A stretch of DNA of 6,917 nt from an uncultured Bacilli bacterium (GCA_947627805.1 CANQXB010000050.1:1-6917), one strand, 5' to 3'. Shown: positions 1-6,822, numbered from the stretch's first letter. Notes: a model not told the origin generated them from the sequence alone. Translations and numbers: made by a program.

Positions 1-47
1 AATCTCATGCTAAAAATGAGTTATATTTAGCTGATATTTTAAAATAA
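1..47 (+). CDS. Possible 3' end of an upstream gene (partial)
   Basis: Reading frame 3 is open from the window edge and gives the tail SHAKNELYLADILK before a TAA at 45-47. Its composition (Lys, Asn, Leu, Glu) resembles the other proteins here, and a terminator-like hairpin follows 24 bp later, as expected after a gene end. The piece is only 14 residues, so no function can be assigned. Frames 1 and 2 also reach stops within about 30 bases, so the choice of frame rests on length and on the downstream terminator. It may be noncoding. Confidence 0.4.
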   Translation, partial: SHAKNELYLADILK

Positions 48-70
48 ATATATATGTTTAGTTTTTATTT

Positions 71-95
71 AAGAAGACGGTTTCTTCTTTTTTTT
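71..95 (+). terminator. Probable intrinsic terminator of the upstream gene
   Basis: AAGAAGA (71-77) pairs perfectly with TCTTCTT (83-89) around the 5-base loop CGGTT, and Ts run from 88 to 95. The stem is 7 bp but holds only two G-C pairs, so it is weak. Its position after a likely gene end and just before a new promoter fits a boundary between transcription units. The T-run lies where the -35 region of the next promoter would be. Confidence 0.55.
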
Positions 96-107
96 GGTTG
101 GGGGTTG

Positions 108-116
108 TGTTATAAT
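108..116 (+). promoter_or_regulatory. Extended -10 promoter for the first pilin-like gene
   Basis: A perfect TATAAT lies at 111-116, preceded at the right distance by TG (108-109), which makes the extended -10 element TGTTATAAT. The expected -35 position (about 88-93) is only Ts, so recognition would depend on the extended -10. Transcription would start near 122-124, giving a 5' leader of only about 12-15 bases that is almost entirely the ribosome binding site. The start site is inferred from spacing. Confidence 0.65.
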
Positions 117-122
117 CTTGAT

Positions 123-128
123 AGGTGA
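123..128 (+). promoter_or_regulatory. Ribosome binding site fixing the start at 136
   Basis: AGGTGA at 123-128 sits 7 bases before the ATG at 136. The same hexamer occurs 6 bases before the ATG of the next gene. The frame is open further upstream to a TTG at 94, but that codon lies ahead of the promoter -10 element and would put unlikely residues before a clean signal peptide. The ATG at 136 is therefore the start. Confidence 0.8.
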
Positions 129-135
129 AAATTAT

Positions 136-948
136 ATGAAAAGTAAATCTTATAAATTATTAATACATATAGCTTTATTTGTTCTATTTATAAGTTTTCC
201 AAAAACAGTTTTCGCTGCAACATGTATGGAAGATTTTACTTTTAATGGTAATGTTTGTGAAGCAAAATATGCTATGATTAATGGCCTTTGTCCGTACATT
301 CAAGACCCTTTTGGATGGGATCTTCAAGCACAAATTGTTGGTGATACATGTTATTACCAATATTTACCTGAAGACAAAATAGATGAAGGTTTAGGAGATT
401 TTAATGAAGATGAAGGTGTTAAATATGACCCAAATGCAACAATAGAAGAATGGCCAAATGGATTTAGTTCTAACAACAACAATAATAATAATAGTTCTAA
501 TAATACTTCTTCAAATAATGTAGAAACTGATGCTGGTCCTAGAAATGATTATAATAATATATGTAATAATGAAGGAGTTAAAGATGCTGTATTATTTATT
601 GGAAAATTAGTTAGGGTTGCTATTTGGGTTGTACCATTAATTATAATTGTATTAGGTATGGTTGACTTTGCAAAAGCAATGATGTCACAAGATGAAAAGG
701 CTATAAGTAAAGCAACTGGAGCTTTAATAAAAAGAGTTGTTGCTGGTCTAGCTGTTTTTATAATACCAACTGTAATTTTGTCGTTATTAAAAACTGTGGG
801 AATAACTAAAAATGCTGAACAAAGTAGTGAATATAAAAGCTGTATAAATTGTTTATTATATCCATATAATAATTGTCAACCAAAAACCACTTATAAAGGT
901 AGTGGTGCTAAGCCTGGAGTAAACAATCAAAATCAATTAATTAAATAA
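136..948 (+). CDS. VirB2/TrbC-like pilin-module protein with Cys-bearing ectodomain
   Basis: This 270-aa protein starts with a signal peptide (basic MKSKSYK, hydrophobic core to about residue 25, likely cut after TVFA at 24-27). The mature N-terminal part has four cysteines (30, 41, 52, 72), enough for two disulfides, then an acidic stretch (79-106) and an Asn/Ser linker (111-128). The C-terminal half has two membrane helices (about 160-177 and 202-219) joined by a short charged loop with D177 and SQDEK at 184-188, followed by KR (199-200) and FIIP (208-211). This two-helix form resembles the VirB2/TrbC pilin-like family of Gram-positive and mycoplasma conjugative elements (I recall the label Mbov_0395-like). 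After the second helix come three more cysteines (236, 239, 247) and a polar tail. Classical VirB2 pilins are much shorter, near 100 aa, so the large head is distinctive. The likely role is a surface-exposed or channel subunit of the secretion system. The module call is good; the ectodomain function is unknown. Confidence 0.72.
   Translation: MKSKSYKLLIHIALFVLFISFPKTVFAATCMEDFTFNGNVCEAKYAMINGLCPYIQDPFGWDLQAQIVGDTCYYQYLPEDKIDEGLGDFNEDEGVKYDPNATIEEWPNGFSSNNNNNNNSSNNTSSNNVETDAGPRNDYNNICNNEGVKDAVLFIGKLVRVAIWVVPLIIIVLGMVDFAKAMMSQDEKAISKATGALIKRVVAGLAVFIIPTVILSLLKTVGITKNAEQSSEYKSCINCLLYPYNNCQPKTTYKGSGAKPGVNNQNQLIK
472..492 (+). repeat. AAY trinucleotide tract coding for seven asparagines
   Basis: Three AAC followed by four AAT codons encode seven Asn in a row in the linker of the first pilin-like protein, inside a wider Asn/Ser stretch (466-519). 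Units of three bases allow length change without loss of frame. The tract separates the Cys-bearing head from the membrane module, so it most likely acts as a flexible spacer. Confidence 0.8.
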
Positions 949-996
949 AAATTTAATATATATGGTTGTTTTCTTCTAGTTTTTATTTCTTATATA

Positions 997-1029
997 TGAT
1001 AAAATTATATATAGATAAATTTTAGGTGA
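997..1029 (+). promoter_or_regulatory. Likely extended -10 promoter and RBS for the second pilin-like gene
   Basis: The 87-bp gap between the first two genes holds TGATAAAAT at 997-1005: an extended -10 with TG at 997-998 and TAAAAT at 1000-1005, one base from consensus. No good -35 is seen at about 977-982 (TAGTTT). A start near 1012 would give a leader of about 24 bases containing AGGTGA at 1024-1029, 6 bases before the ATG at 1036. I see no terminator hairpin in the gap, so read-through from gene 1 is also possible. The region is very AT-rich, which raises the chance of a fortuitous -10. Confidence 0.5.
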
Positions 1030-1035
1030 GCAAAA

Positions 1036-1827
1036 ATGAGAAGAAGAATTATGTTTATATTTATATATATATTGTTGCTTTTGATGCCTTTATGTGTTTC
1101 TGCTGAGCCAAGTTCAGAAGATGTAAGTGCTGTTCAAAATGGATCATGGAAAGCTGTATGTTATTATAATGATGCATATGGGACCTTGCAAATAAGATTT
1201 AGTGATAGCAGCAAAGATGTTTCTGCGACTGAATATTTATATAAAACAGATGAAGGTGGAAATTTAATCACCTATGAGGTAGATGAAATTAATATTTCCC
1301 AAGAACTTTTATTAAAAGCTTATAGTTTAACTCGTACAGGATGTCCTAATAGTGTGTTTTTGTCTGTAGGAGGTACTTTAAGTATTAATCAAGAAGGCTC
1401 ATCTAAAGTTACTTTTGATTTAATTGAAAGCAAATCTGTTACTAAAAAAACACTTGAAGGCACTTCTGGTGATAAAGAAGGTGGGTCATCTGGTGGTAGT
1501 AGTGGTAATATTGTTGTTAATCCTCCAAAAATAGATTCTTGTAATTCTCTTTTAGGGAGTCCTAGTGACCATAATAGTCCTTCATATTATATTGTCATTT
1601 CTTTTAAAGTGGTTAGATACGTCGCTATAATTTTACTTATAGTTTTATCAGTTATGGATATGATTAGCGCTGTTGCCTCAAATGATAGTGAAATACTTCA
1701 AAAGACTATTTCTAAAATTTTTAAAAGATTTATCCTATGCGTTATTATATTTTTATTACCAGATTTAATAAATTTTATTCTTCAATTTATTGATTCCAAT
1801 TTAAAAGTTTGTGGAGTAAGGGAGTGA
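1036..1827 (+). CDS. Second pilin-module membrane protein, paralogous to gene 1 in its C-terminal part
   Basis: This 263-aa protein has a signal peptide (MRRR, then a hydrophobic core, likely cut after VSA at 21-23). An extracellular region of about 115 residues follows with two cysteines (42, 103) and alternating polar/hydrophobic stretches that suggest beta structure. Next come a Gly/Ser-rich linker (142-158) and two membrane helices (about 186-210 and 229-252). The helices and loop align without gaps to gene 1 from D208: the shared pattern is D, then S-N-D at 215-217, KR at 230-231 and FLLP at 239-242. The ectodomain and linker are unlike gene 1. No convincing lipobox surrounds Cys20, so it is probably not a lipoprotein. 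It likely forms a second VirB2-like or accessory subunit. The frame ends TGA-TAA, and the stop overlaps the ribosome binding site of the VirB6-like gene, so the two are coupled. Function beyond the membrane module is unknown. Confidence 0.68.
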   Translation: MRRRIMFIFIYILLLLMPLCVSAEPSSEDVSAVQNGSWKAVCYYNDAYGTLQIRFSDSSKDVSATEYLYKTDEGGNLITYEVDEINISQELLLKAYSLTRTGCPNSVFLSVGGTLSINQEGSSKVTFDLIESKSVTKKTLEGTSGDKEGGSSGGSSGNIVVNPPKIDSCNSLLGSPSDHNSPSYYIVISFKVVRYVAIILLIVLSVMDMISAVASNDSEILQKTISKIFKRFILCVIIFLLPDLINFILQFIDSNLKVCGVRE

Positions 1828-1831
1828 TAAA

Positions 1832-4159
1832 ATGGAAATATTTATCGATATATGGATATGGCTTATGTCAGGGCTATATAAAATATGTACTTGGATGTTT
1901 AGAGTTTTTATTGCTCTTGCTGGTAAACAATTAATTAGTAATTCTTCTTATCAAACTTTAGCGAAAAATACTTATGTTATTGTGGGAGTAATAGCATTGT
2001 TTGTTTTAGCTTTTGCTTTATTAAAAGGTATGGTAAATCCAGAAGATTCAAAAGCTGGTACTTCTACAATTAAAAAAATGGTAATTAACCTTGTTACATC
2101 AGTGGCTATATTGGCGGTAGTTCCGTTTGGTTTTAATTTTGCTTATGATGTACAAGATTCAGTTATTAATTACAATACTATTGGTAGTTTTTTTGGATTT
2201 GGGACTTTAGGTGACCAAGGAGCTTCTGAAGGTAATAATATGACAACCGTAGCAGCTAATCAAATTGTTAACAGTGTATGGACTGCTTTCTTTAATGTTG
2301 ACGAAGATTGGTGTTTAACAAACAATTATAATAGTATAGAGGCCTGTCAAGAAGCAATCGAGGCTGATAAAGCTTACGTTGATGGAATACCAGTTGAGGA
2401 TGCATCATTTAAAGATATAATTAATTCTGTTGATGAAACAGGAAGTTTTGCCATGTATACGCAATTTTCAGATGAAGTTGAAGCTGGAGAAATAACTTTT
2501 TATGCCATTTTAACTTTAGTTGGTGGTATTTTCCTTTTATATATATCATTAACATATACTTTTGGACTTGCAAAACGGTTGGTAAAATTATTTTTCTATC
2601 AAATAATTGCTCCAGTGCCTATTTTAATGCGAGTACTTCCTGATGGTAAATTAGGCGGTATGTTTAAACAATGGTTAAAAGTAACACTTACATGTTTTTT
2701 TGAAGTTTTTATAAGAATATTTATTTTGTATTTTTGTGTATTTGTATGTATAGAAATAAGAGATACATCATTTTTTGACAATGTTAAAACTCCAAGTAAT
2801 GATATAATCTTATACGAAAACACTGAAGCCGATATAATAAAATCTGAATATCCTACATTGGCATATGCTAATGAAAATGAAGATTATTTTAATGAAAGAG
2901 CTAGTTATTTGGCTGTTGGTGAACCAGTAACAGGTGACCAAGTAGAAGATAATTCTAGTACTAGTTCTGGTGGTGGTTGGTTCTTAGATTTAATTGCTCA
3001 TGCATTCTTGTATATGGGTGTATTTATGTTTATGAAAAGTGCTCCAAAAATAATTTCTGAAGTTACAGGCATTGATTCAAGCAATATTAAACTTGGATTA
3101 AAAGAACAAATAGCAGAAAGTGGACTTCTTACAGCAGGAAGCGCCGTTGGTTCTTGGGGTACTGAATTAGGTAGAGGTATAGTAAATAAATTTACCGAAA
3201 GAGATGAGAAAACCGGCGACTTGCGGTGGAAAAAAGGCATGAAAGTCAAAGATGTCTTTAAAGGAACAGCATCAGTTGCTGCTCGTGCAACATCTGGTTT
3301 CTTTGGAGGTGCATGGGCTGCAAGAAATGCTAAATCTGGTGCTGATATGCGGAATGCTATTCATACTACGACAGCTGGAATTGAAAGACGAATTGAAACA
3401 AGAGAAGGATATAGAGCAAGAGGAAAAAATCCTTATGTTGAACAAGCCAAAGGTAAAGTACGGAAAATGGGTGAATACTTTGGGGTTGGTGTTAGTAATG
3501 CGGAATTAGAAAGTGCTAGAACAGCCGCATCAGCTTCTGACCAAGCAAATTCTATGGCCGAAGGAACATATAAGAATAAACAAGAATATATTGACCAAAG
3601 TTCTATTGTTAAAAAACTTGGAGCAGAAATGGCATCTTTAAATGAAACTATTCGTGAAGCACATGAGAAAGGTGATACTGCAAAAGAGGCAGAAGCCAGA
3701 GGACGTCTTGCTGAAGTTAAAAAGAACTTTGATTATCAAACTACAGTACTTGATGAATTAAGAAAGGACCTTTCAAAAAGCAAATCCAATGTTCTTGCTA
3801 CGGCAGCTACAACTATTGCGGCTAATCAAAAAGCTAATTACGATAATAATCCAGAACTTGTATCATCGTTTAGAAGTGCCGTTATGGAAGCCTTTGCTGT
3901 AAAAGATAAAGACGGTAAAATTTTGCGAAATGATGATGGTACAATTAAAATTTTAGAAAGTAATCAAAAAATCGTCGAAGCAATGTTAGCTGGAAATGCC
4001 GTAGATGCTAGTTGGATTACTCGTGATAATTTAATTAATGTTCAAGATGCTATTGATAAAATTAACATTGGTAGACAAGATTACAAAGGTAAAAAGGAAA
4101 GAGAATACATTGTTTACAATGCTAGAAATAATCCACCATCTAGTGGTGATAAAAAATAA
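1832..4159 (+). CDS. VirB6/TrbL-like polytopic channel protein with long soluble tail
   Basis: The protein is 775 aa. The ATG at 1832 follows AAGGGAG (1818-1824) by 7 bases and lies only 4 bases after the previous stop. Hydrophobic segments lie at about 5-30, 45-66, 82-105, 221-245, 252-270, 283-306 and 384-402, with a loop of about 110 residues between the third and fourth that is probably external and carries two cysteines (161, 171). A charged motif around KRLVKLFFYQIIAPVPILMR (248-267) lies in the central membrane block. The arrangement fits the VirB6/TrbL-type inner channel component of Gram-positive conjugation systems, and its place between pilin-like genes and PrgI/VirB4 supports this. 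From about 405 on the protein is soluble: first Gly/Ala-rich (430-500), then Arg/Lys-rich (518-545), then likely coiled coil (595-650), ending in a polar tail. About 370 residues of cytoplasmic tail is a marked extension and may contact DNA, the ATPase or other partners (inference). No motif identifies an enzyme in the tail. Confidence 0.75.
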   Translation: MEIFIDIWIWLMSGLYKICTWMFRVFIALAGKQLISNSSYQTLAKNTYVIVGVIALFVLAFALLKGMVNPEDSKAGTSTIKKMVINLVTSVAILAVVPFGFNFAYDVQDSVINYNTIGSFFGFGTLGDQGASEGNNMTTVAANQIVNSVWTAFFNVDEDWCLTNNYNSIEACQEAIEADKAYVDGIPVEDASFKDIINSVDETGSFAMYTQFSDEVEAGEITFYAILTLVGGIFLLYISLTYTFGLAKRLVKLFFYQIIAPVPILMRVLPDGKLGGMFKQWLKVTLTCFFEVFIRIFILYFCVFVCIEIRDTSFFDNVKTPSNDIILYENTEADIIKSEYPTLAYANENEDYFNERASYLAVGEPVTGDQVEDNSSTSSGGGWFLDLIAHAFLYMGVFMFMKSAPKIISEVTGIDSSNIKLGLKEQIAESGLLTAGSAVGSWGTELGRGIVNKFTERDEKTGDLRWKKGMKVKDVFKGTASVAARATSGFFGGAWAARNAKSGADMRNAIHTTTAGIERRIETREGYRARGKNPYVEQAKGKVRKMGEYFGVGVSNAELESARTAASASDQANSMAEGTYKNKQEYIDQSSIVKKLGAEMASLNETIREAHEKGDTAKEAEARGRLAEVKKNFDYQTTVLDELRKDLSKSKSNVLATAATTIAANQKANYDNNPELVSSFRSAVMEAFAVKDKDGKILRNDDGTIKILESNQKIVEAMLAGNAVDASWITRDNLINVQDAIDKINIGRQDYKGKKEREYIVYNARNNPPSSGDKK

Positions 4160-4182
4160 ATAAATAAAGGAGGAATAAAAGG

Positions 4183-4503
4183 GTGAATAATTATTTAATA
4201 CCAGCAAATACAAAGAAATCACAATTAATATTGGGGTTCTTTACCAAAAAAGACTTAGTTATATTCTTAGTTGGATGTGCATGGTCGTTTTTGATGTTAT
4301 TATTACTTCATTCGATGTCGTTACCAATATTAATTTTGGTAATGCTTCCGGCATTAGTAGCTACATTCTTAGTAATGCCTGTACCACATTATCATAATGT
4401 TTTACAATTACTAACAAATATCGTTAATTTTTATACAAATAGAAGACAATATTATTGGAAAGGATGGAGTGTTTATGAAAGATTCATCAAAAGTGACAAA
4501 TAA
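4183..4503 (+). CDS. PrgI-family (VirB3-like) membrane protein
   Basis: This 106-aa protein starts at a GTG preceded by a very strong ribosome binding site, AAAGGAGG at 4166-4173, 9 bases away. Two adjacent membrane helices lie at about 24-43 and 47-65. Family hallmarks are the N-terminal IPANTKKSQLILGFF (6-20), the VPHYHNV motif just after the second helix (67-73) and RRQYYWKGW near the end (87-95). PrgI-family proteins are the Gram-positive counterpart of VirB3 and are nearly always encoded directly upstream of the VirB4 ATPase, whose membrane attachment they are thought to support. Size, motifs and neighbour all agree. The end of the gene overlaps the start of the next by 29 bases, so the two are translationally coupled. 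Confidence 0.9.
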   Translation: MNNYLIPANTKKSQLILGFFTKKDLVIFLVGCAWSFLMLLLLHSMSLPILILVMLPALVATFLVMPVPHYHNVLQLLTNIVNFYTNRRQYYWKGWSVYERFIKSDK

Positions 4504-5038
4504 TTCAAAATATACAAATAGTTGGCTACCCGTTAAACAAATTATGAATGGGATGATACAACTAGATAATGGCTATTATGTAACAGGAGTTAAAGTACAT
4601 CCAAGAAATATCTTTATTATGGATGGTCAAACGCAAAATAATGTTGTATATAATTTAAGAAATTTTTATAATACAATCGATTTTGAATTTTGGCTAATTA
4701 TTGCTGATAGACCTGTTGATATAAATCTTTATTTAGCGGAACTTCAAAAATTATATAATAATACCAATAATAATGAAATAAGAAAAATAATTTTACAAGA
4801 TATTAATAAAGCTAATCAATTTATGAGTGTAGAATATAATGTTGTAGATACAGAATATTACTTAATTTTCCAAGAAAAGAAATTAGAAATATTACAAAAG
4901 AAATTACACAATATGATTAGTGGACTTGCTACGGCAGGACTTCAATCTAGTCAAACAAGTAATGCTGATTTAAGAATTATCTTAGATAATTTATTAAATG
5001 GTGGCGAAACTATTAATTTTGGAACGGTGATGAGCTAA
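4475..5038 (+). CDS. VirB4 N-terminal domain as a separate protein
   Basis: This 187-aa protein has no Walker motifs and no membrane helix. It corresponds to the N-terminal domain that precedes the ATPase core in VirB4/TraC/CagE proteins: SWLPVKQIMNGMIQLDNGYY (16-35), a beta-rich start, the conserved-looking WLIIADRPVDINLY (73-86), and a C-terminal end LDNLLNGG..NFGTV. Added to the 594 aa of the next gene it gives 781 aa, close to a normal complete VirB4 (about 800). The start chosen is the ATG at 4475 with GGAG at 4466-4469 five bases upstream. A GTG at 4469, two codons earlier and with AAAGGA at 4459-4464, is a possible alternative. It overlaps the PrgI gene by 29 bases. It ends TAA-TGA in frame, overlapping the next ATG by one base. 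It presumably docks onto the ATPase half to rebuild VirB4 at the membrane (inference). Confidence 0.78.
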   Translation: MKDSSKVTNNSKYTNSWLPVKQIMNGMIQLDNGYYVTGVKVHPRNIFIMDGQTQNNVVYNLRNFYNTIDFEFWLIIADRPVDINLYLAELQKLYNNTNNNEIRKIILQDINKANQFMSVEYNVVDTEYYLIFQEKKLEILQKKLHNMISGLATAGLQSSQTSNADLRIILDNLLNGGETINFGTVMS

Positions 5039-5041
5039 TGA
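5026..5041 (+). promoter_or_regulatory. Stop/start coupling site between the two VirB4 parts
   Basis: GGTGA (5026-5030) lies 7 bases before the ATG at 5038. The upstream gene stops at TAA (5036-5038), whose last A is the first base of that ATG. The next codon in the upstream frame is TGA (5039-5041), so two stops stand in a row. This is a typical termination-reinitiation layout. No slippery heptamer is visible at the junction, which argues against a programmed frameshift. Confidence 0.75.
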
Positions 5042-6822
5042 ATACGAAGAGTGAAATTGCTCCAAAGGGAATGGAGTTTAAACCTACAGAATTTAGAATA
5101 GGTGGTAAATATTCAACGATTATCACAGTTGTTAGTTTTCCTAAAAATATTTATGTGGGATATTTATCTGATATAACAAATATTTCTGGAGTAAAGTTAG
5201 TTGTAAAACATATTCCTATTCAATTTAGTGTTTTACAAAAAATGATAAATAAAGAAGTTGCTGATTTAAAAACTAGATATCAATCTGAAAGAGATAATAC
5301 AATGCAAGAAAAGATTCGTCAAGATTATGAATCTTTAGAGCAATTTGTGAGTATGTTGGCCGCAACTGATGCCCGTATCTTTGATTTTCAAATGCACTTA
5401 ATGCTTACAGCTGATAGTAAAGAAGAACTTGATATGAAAAAAATGGAAGTTAAGAGTTACTTAAATGCTTTAGGTATGGGTGGAGTTGCCTTAATGTTTG
5501 AACAAGAAAAAGTTTTAAAAAGTATTGTCCCAATATTCCCTAAACAAGATATTGAAGAACGGATTGGAACACCAATTCCTTCTATTACCATAGCAGCTAT
5601 GTATCCATTTGTCTTTGATAGTATTAAGGACCCAGGTTTATCTTGCTTATTTGGTGTTGATTTCTCTGGTGGGGTAGTTTTATTTAATCAATTTTTATAT
5701 CAAATTAGAAATGAACCAAACCGAAATAATGCTAATATGATTTTACTTGGTACTTCTGGTAGTGGTAAATCAACAGCGGCTAAATTATTACTTAGAACAC
5801 ACATCCGTAATGGTTGTAAAATCGTGGCTATTGACCCTGAAGGTGAACTTGGAGAAATGACCAATTCTATTGGTGGAGACTTCTTAGACCTAGGTAAGGG
5901 TGGCGAGTTTGGAATGATTAACCCATTAGAAATTGTTGTTGATGTTGATGAAGAGGAAATTGCCCAAGGACTTGGCTATACCGTTTTAACAAGAACTTTA
6001 CAACAATTAAGAGCCTTTATGAAATATTATAGTCCTTCTATTGAAGAAGATGTTTTAACACTTTTTAGTGAAGTAGTTCAAGATACTTATAAAAGATATA
6101 GAATAGATTATGAAACTGATTATACTAAATTAACTAGTGATATGTTTCCAACTTTTGATGATGTTTATGCCACTATTCAAGGACGTCTTTTATCAATGGT
6201 AGATGCTACTCATGAAAGAGATGTCATGGAAAGACTAGAACTTAAAATAAGACCATTAGTAAAAGAATTAAGGTATTATTTTACTGGTCACACATCTTTA
6301 AAAATTAATAGTGATTTAATAGTATTCAATATAAAAGAACTTATGAATAGTGATGAAAATATTAAAAATGCTTTATTCTTTAATATTTTAAAATATGCTT
6401 GGGGCTTATGTTTAGAAAAAGATGTTAATACGATTATGATGGTTGATGAAGCCCATGTTTTATTACAATCTCATAATGAACTTGGGGCTGAATTCCTTGC
6501 TCAAATTCAAAGAAGAAGTCGGAAGTATAATACGGGTACCATTATTATTACACAACAACCAACTGACTTTGCAGCTCCCGGAATTCTGCAACATGGTAAA
6601 GCCATCTTTGACAATGCTTCATATTATTTAATAATGGGTTTAAGAAAACAAGCTGTTGAAGATTTAGCTCAATTAATAGATTTAAATGAAAGTGAAAAAG
6701 AGGGTATTAAATTCTATCCTCAAGGTCAAGGTTTATTTGTCTGCGGTAATAGAAGAATGAGAATTAATGTTGTTGTTACGCAAGAAGAATTAGATTCATT
6801 TGGTTCAGGTGGCGGTCTATAA
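5038..6822 (+). CDS. virB4: VirB4 ATPase core of a type IV secretion system
   Basis: This 594-aa protein contains the full ATPase core of VirB4. It opens with IAPKGMEFKPTEFRIGGKYS (7-26), a block typical of the middle of VirB4. A Glu/Lys/Arg-rich helical, probably coiled-coil, stretch lies at about 70-105, and the conserved EERIGTPIPS lies at 173-182. Walker A is GTSGSGKST (238-246), followed by IDPEGEL (265-271) and NPLEI (295-299). Walker B is IMMVDE (466-471), followed by AH. The RRSRKY segment (492-497) probably supplies the arginine finger, and the TQQPTDF sensor-like motif lies at 505-511. All key residues are intact, so the enzyme should be active. VirB4 proteins are hexamer-forming ATPases on the cytoplasmic face that drive pilus or channel assembly and substrate transport. 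The N-terminal domain is missing here and is supplied by the gene directly upstream. The gene ends in a Gly-rich tail, and its stop codon forms the first bases of the terminator stem. Confidence 0.93.
   Translation: MNTKSEIAPKGMEFKPTEFRIGGKYSTIITVVSFPKNIYVGYLSDITNISGVKLVVKHIPIQFSVLQKMINKEVADLKTRYQSERDNTMQEKIRQDYESLEQFVSMLAATDARIFDFQMHLMLTADSKEELDMKKMEVKSYLNALGMGGVALMFEQEKVLKSIVPIFPKQDIEERIGTPIPSITIAAMYPFVFDSIKDPGLSCLFGVDFSGGVVLFNQFLYQIRNEPNRNNANMILLGTSGSGKSTAAKLLLRTHIRNGCKIVAIDPEGELGEMTNSIGGDFLDLGKGGEFGMINPLEIVVDVDEEEIAQGLGYTVLTRTLQQLRAFMKYYSPSIEEDVLTLFSEVVQDTYKRYRIDYETDYTKLTSDMFPTFDDVYATIQGRLLSMVDATHERDVMERLELKIRPLVKELRYYFTGHTSLKINSDLIVFNIKELMNSDENIKNALFFNILKYAWGLCLEKDVNTIMMVDEAHVLLQSHNELGAEFLAQIQRRSRKYNTGTIIITQQPTDFAAPGILQHGKAIFDNASYYLIMGLRKQAVEDLAQLIDLNESEKEGIKFYPQGQGLFVCGNRRMRINVVVTQEELDSFGSGGGL

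Noticed and set aside
4..20. Small inverted repeat CTCAT/ATGAG at the window start
   Set aside because: It has only five base pairs, no T-run, and lies within the probable coding tail.
94..135. Upstream TTG start extending gene 1 by 14 codons
   Set aside because: It would place the start ahead of the promoter -10 element and before a clean RBS/ATG with a standard signal peptide.
59..988. 12-base repeat TAGTTTTTATTT at 59-70 and 977-988, upstream of genes 1 and 2
   Set aside because: It is short and AT-only but for one G, in very AT-rich gaps. Distances to the two -10 elements differ (about 40 versus 11 bases), so it is unlikely to be a shared operator.
1825..1830. TGA-TAA at the end of gene 2, which could hint at a TGA=Trp code
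   Set aside because: All of the roughly twenty Trp codons are TGG and no TGA interrupts any frame. A tandem stop at one gene end is ordinary, and reading TGA as Trp would add just one residue.
2599..3249. Reverse-strand open frames within the VirB6-like gene
   Set aside because: They lie fully inside a well-supported gene, lack good ribosome binding sites and have unconvincing composition, so they are shadow frames.
3121..3360. Local rise in GC (about 40-48%) in the VirB6-like gene, suggesting a foreign insert
   Set aside because: The stretch encodes Gly/Ala/Arg-rich protein, whose codons are GC-rich. The membrane segments nearby are T-rich for the same kind of reason.
3252..3509. Overlapping + strand frame of 85 aa in the VirB6 tail
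   Set aside because: It is an alternate frame of the coding tail with no RBS and Leu/Gln/Lys-rich low-complexity content.
4031..4222. Reverse-strand open frame of 63 aa spanning the VirB6/PrgI boundary
   Set aside because: It reads across a tight operon junction in antisense, and its Phe/Leu/Ile-rich product is what AT-rich DNA gives by chance.
5560..6522. CGG or AGG codon reassignment, known in a few low-GC lineages
   Set aside because: CGG codes for the Arg of EERIGTPIPS (5560) and of RRSRKY (6520) in VirB4, both positions where Arg is expected, and AGG falls at plausible Arg positions. The standard code fits.
6443..6631. Overlapping + strand frame of 62 aa inside VirB4
   Set aside because: It lies across the Walker B and TQQP motifs of VirB4 in another frame and has no support of its own.
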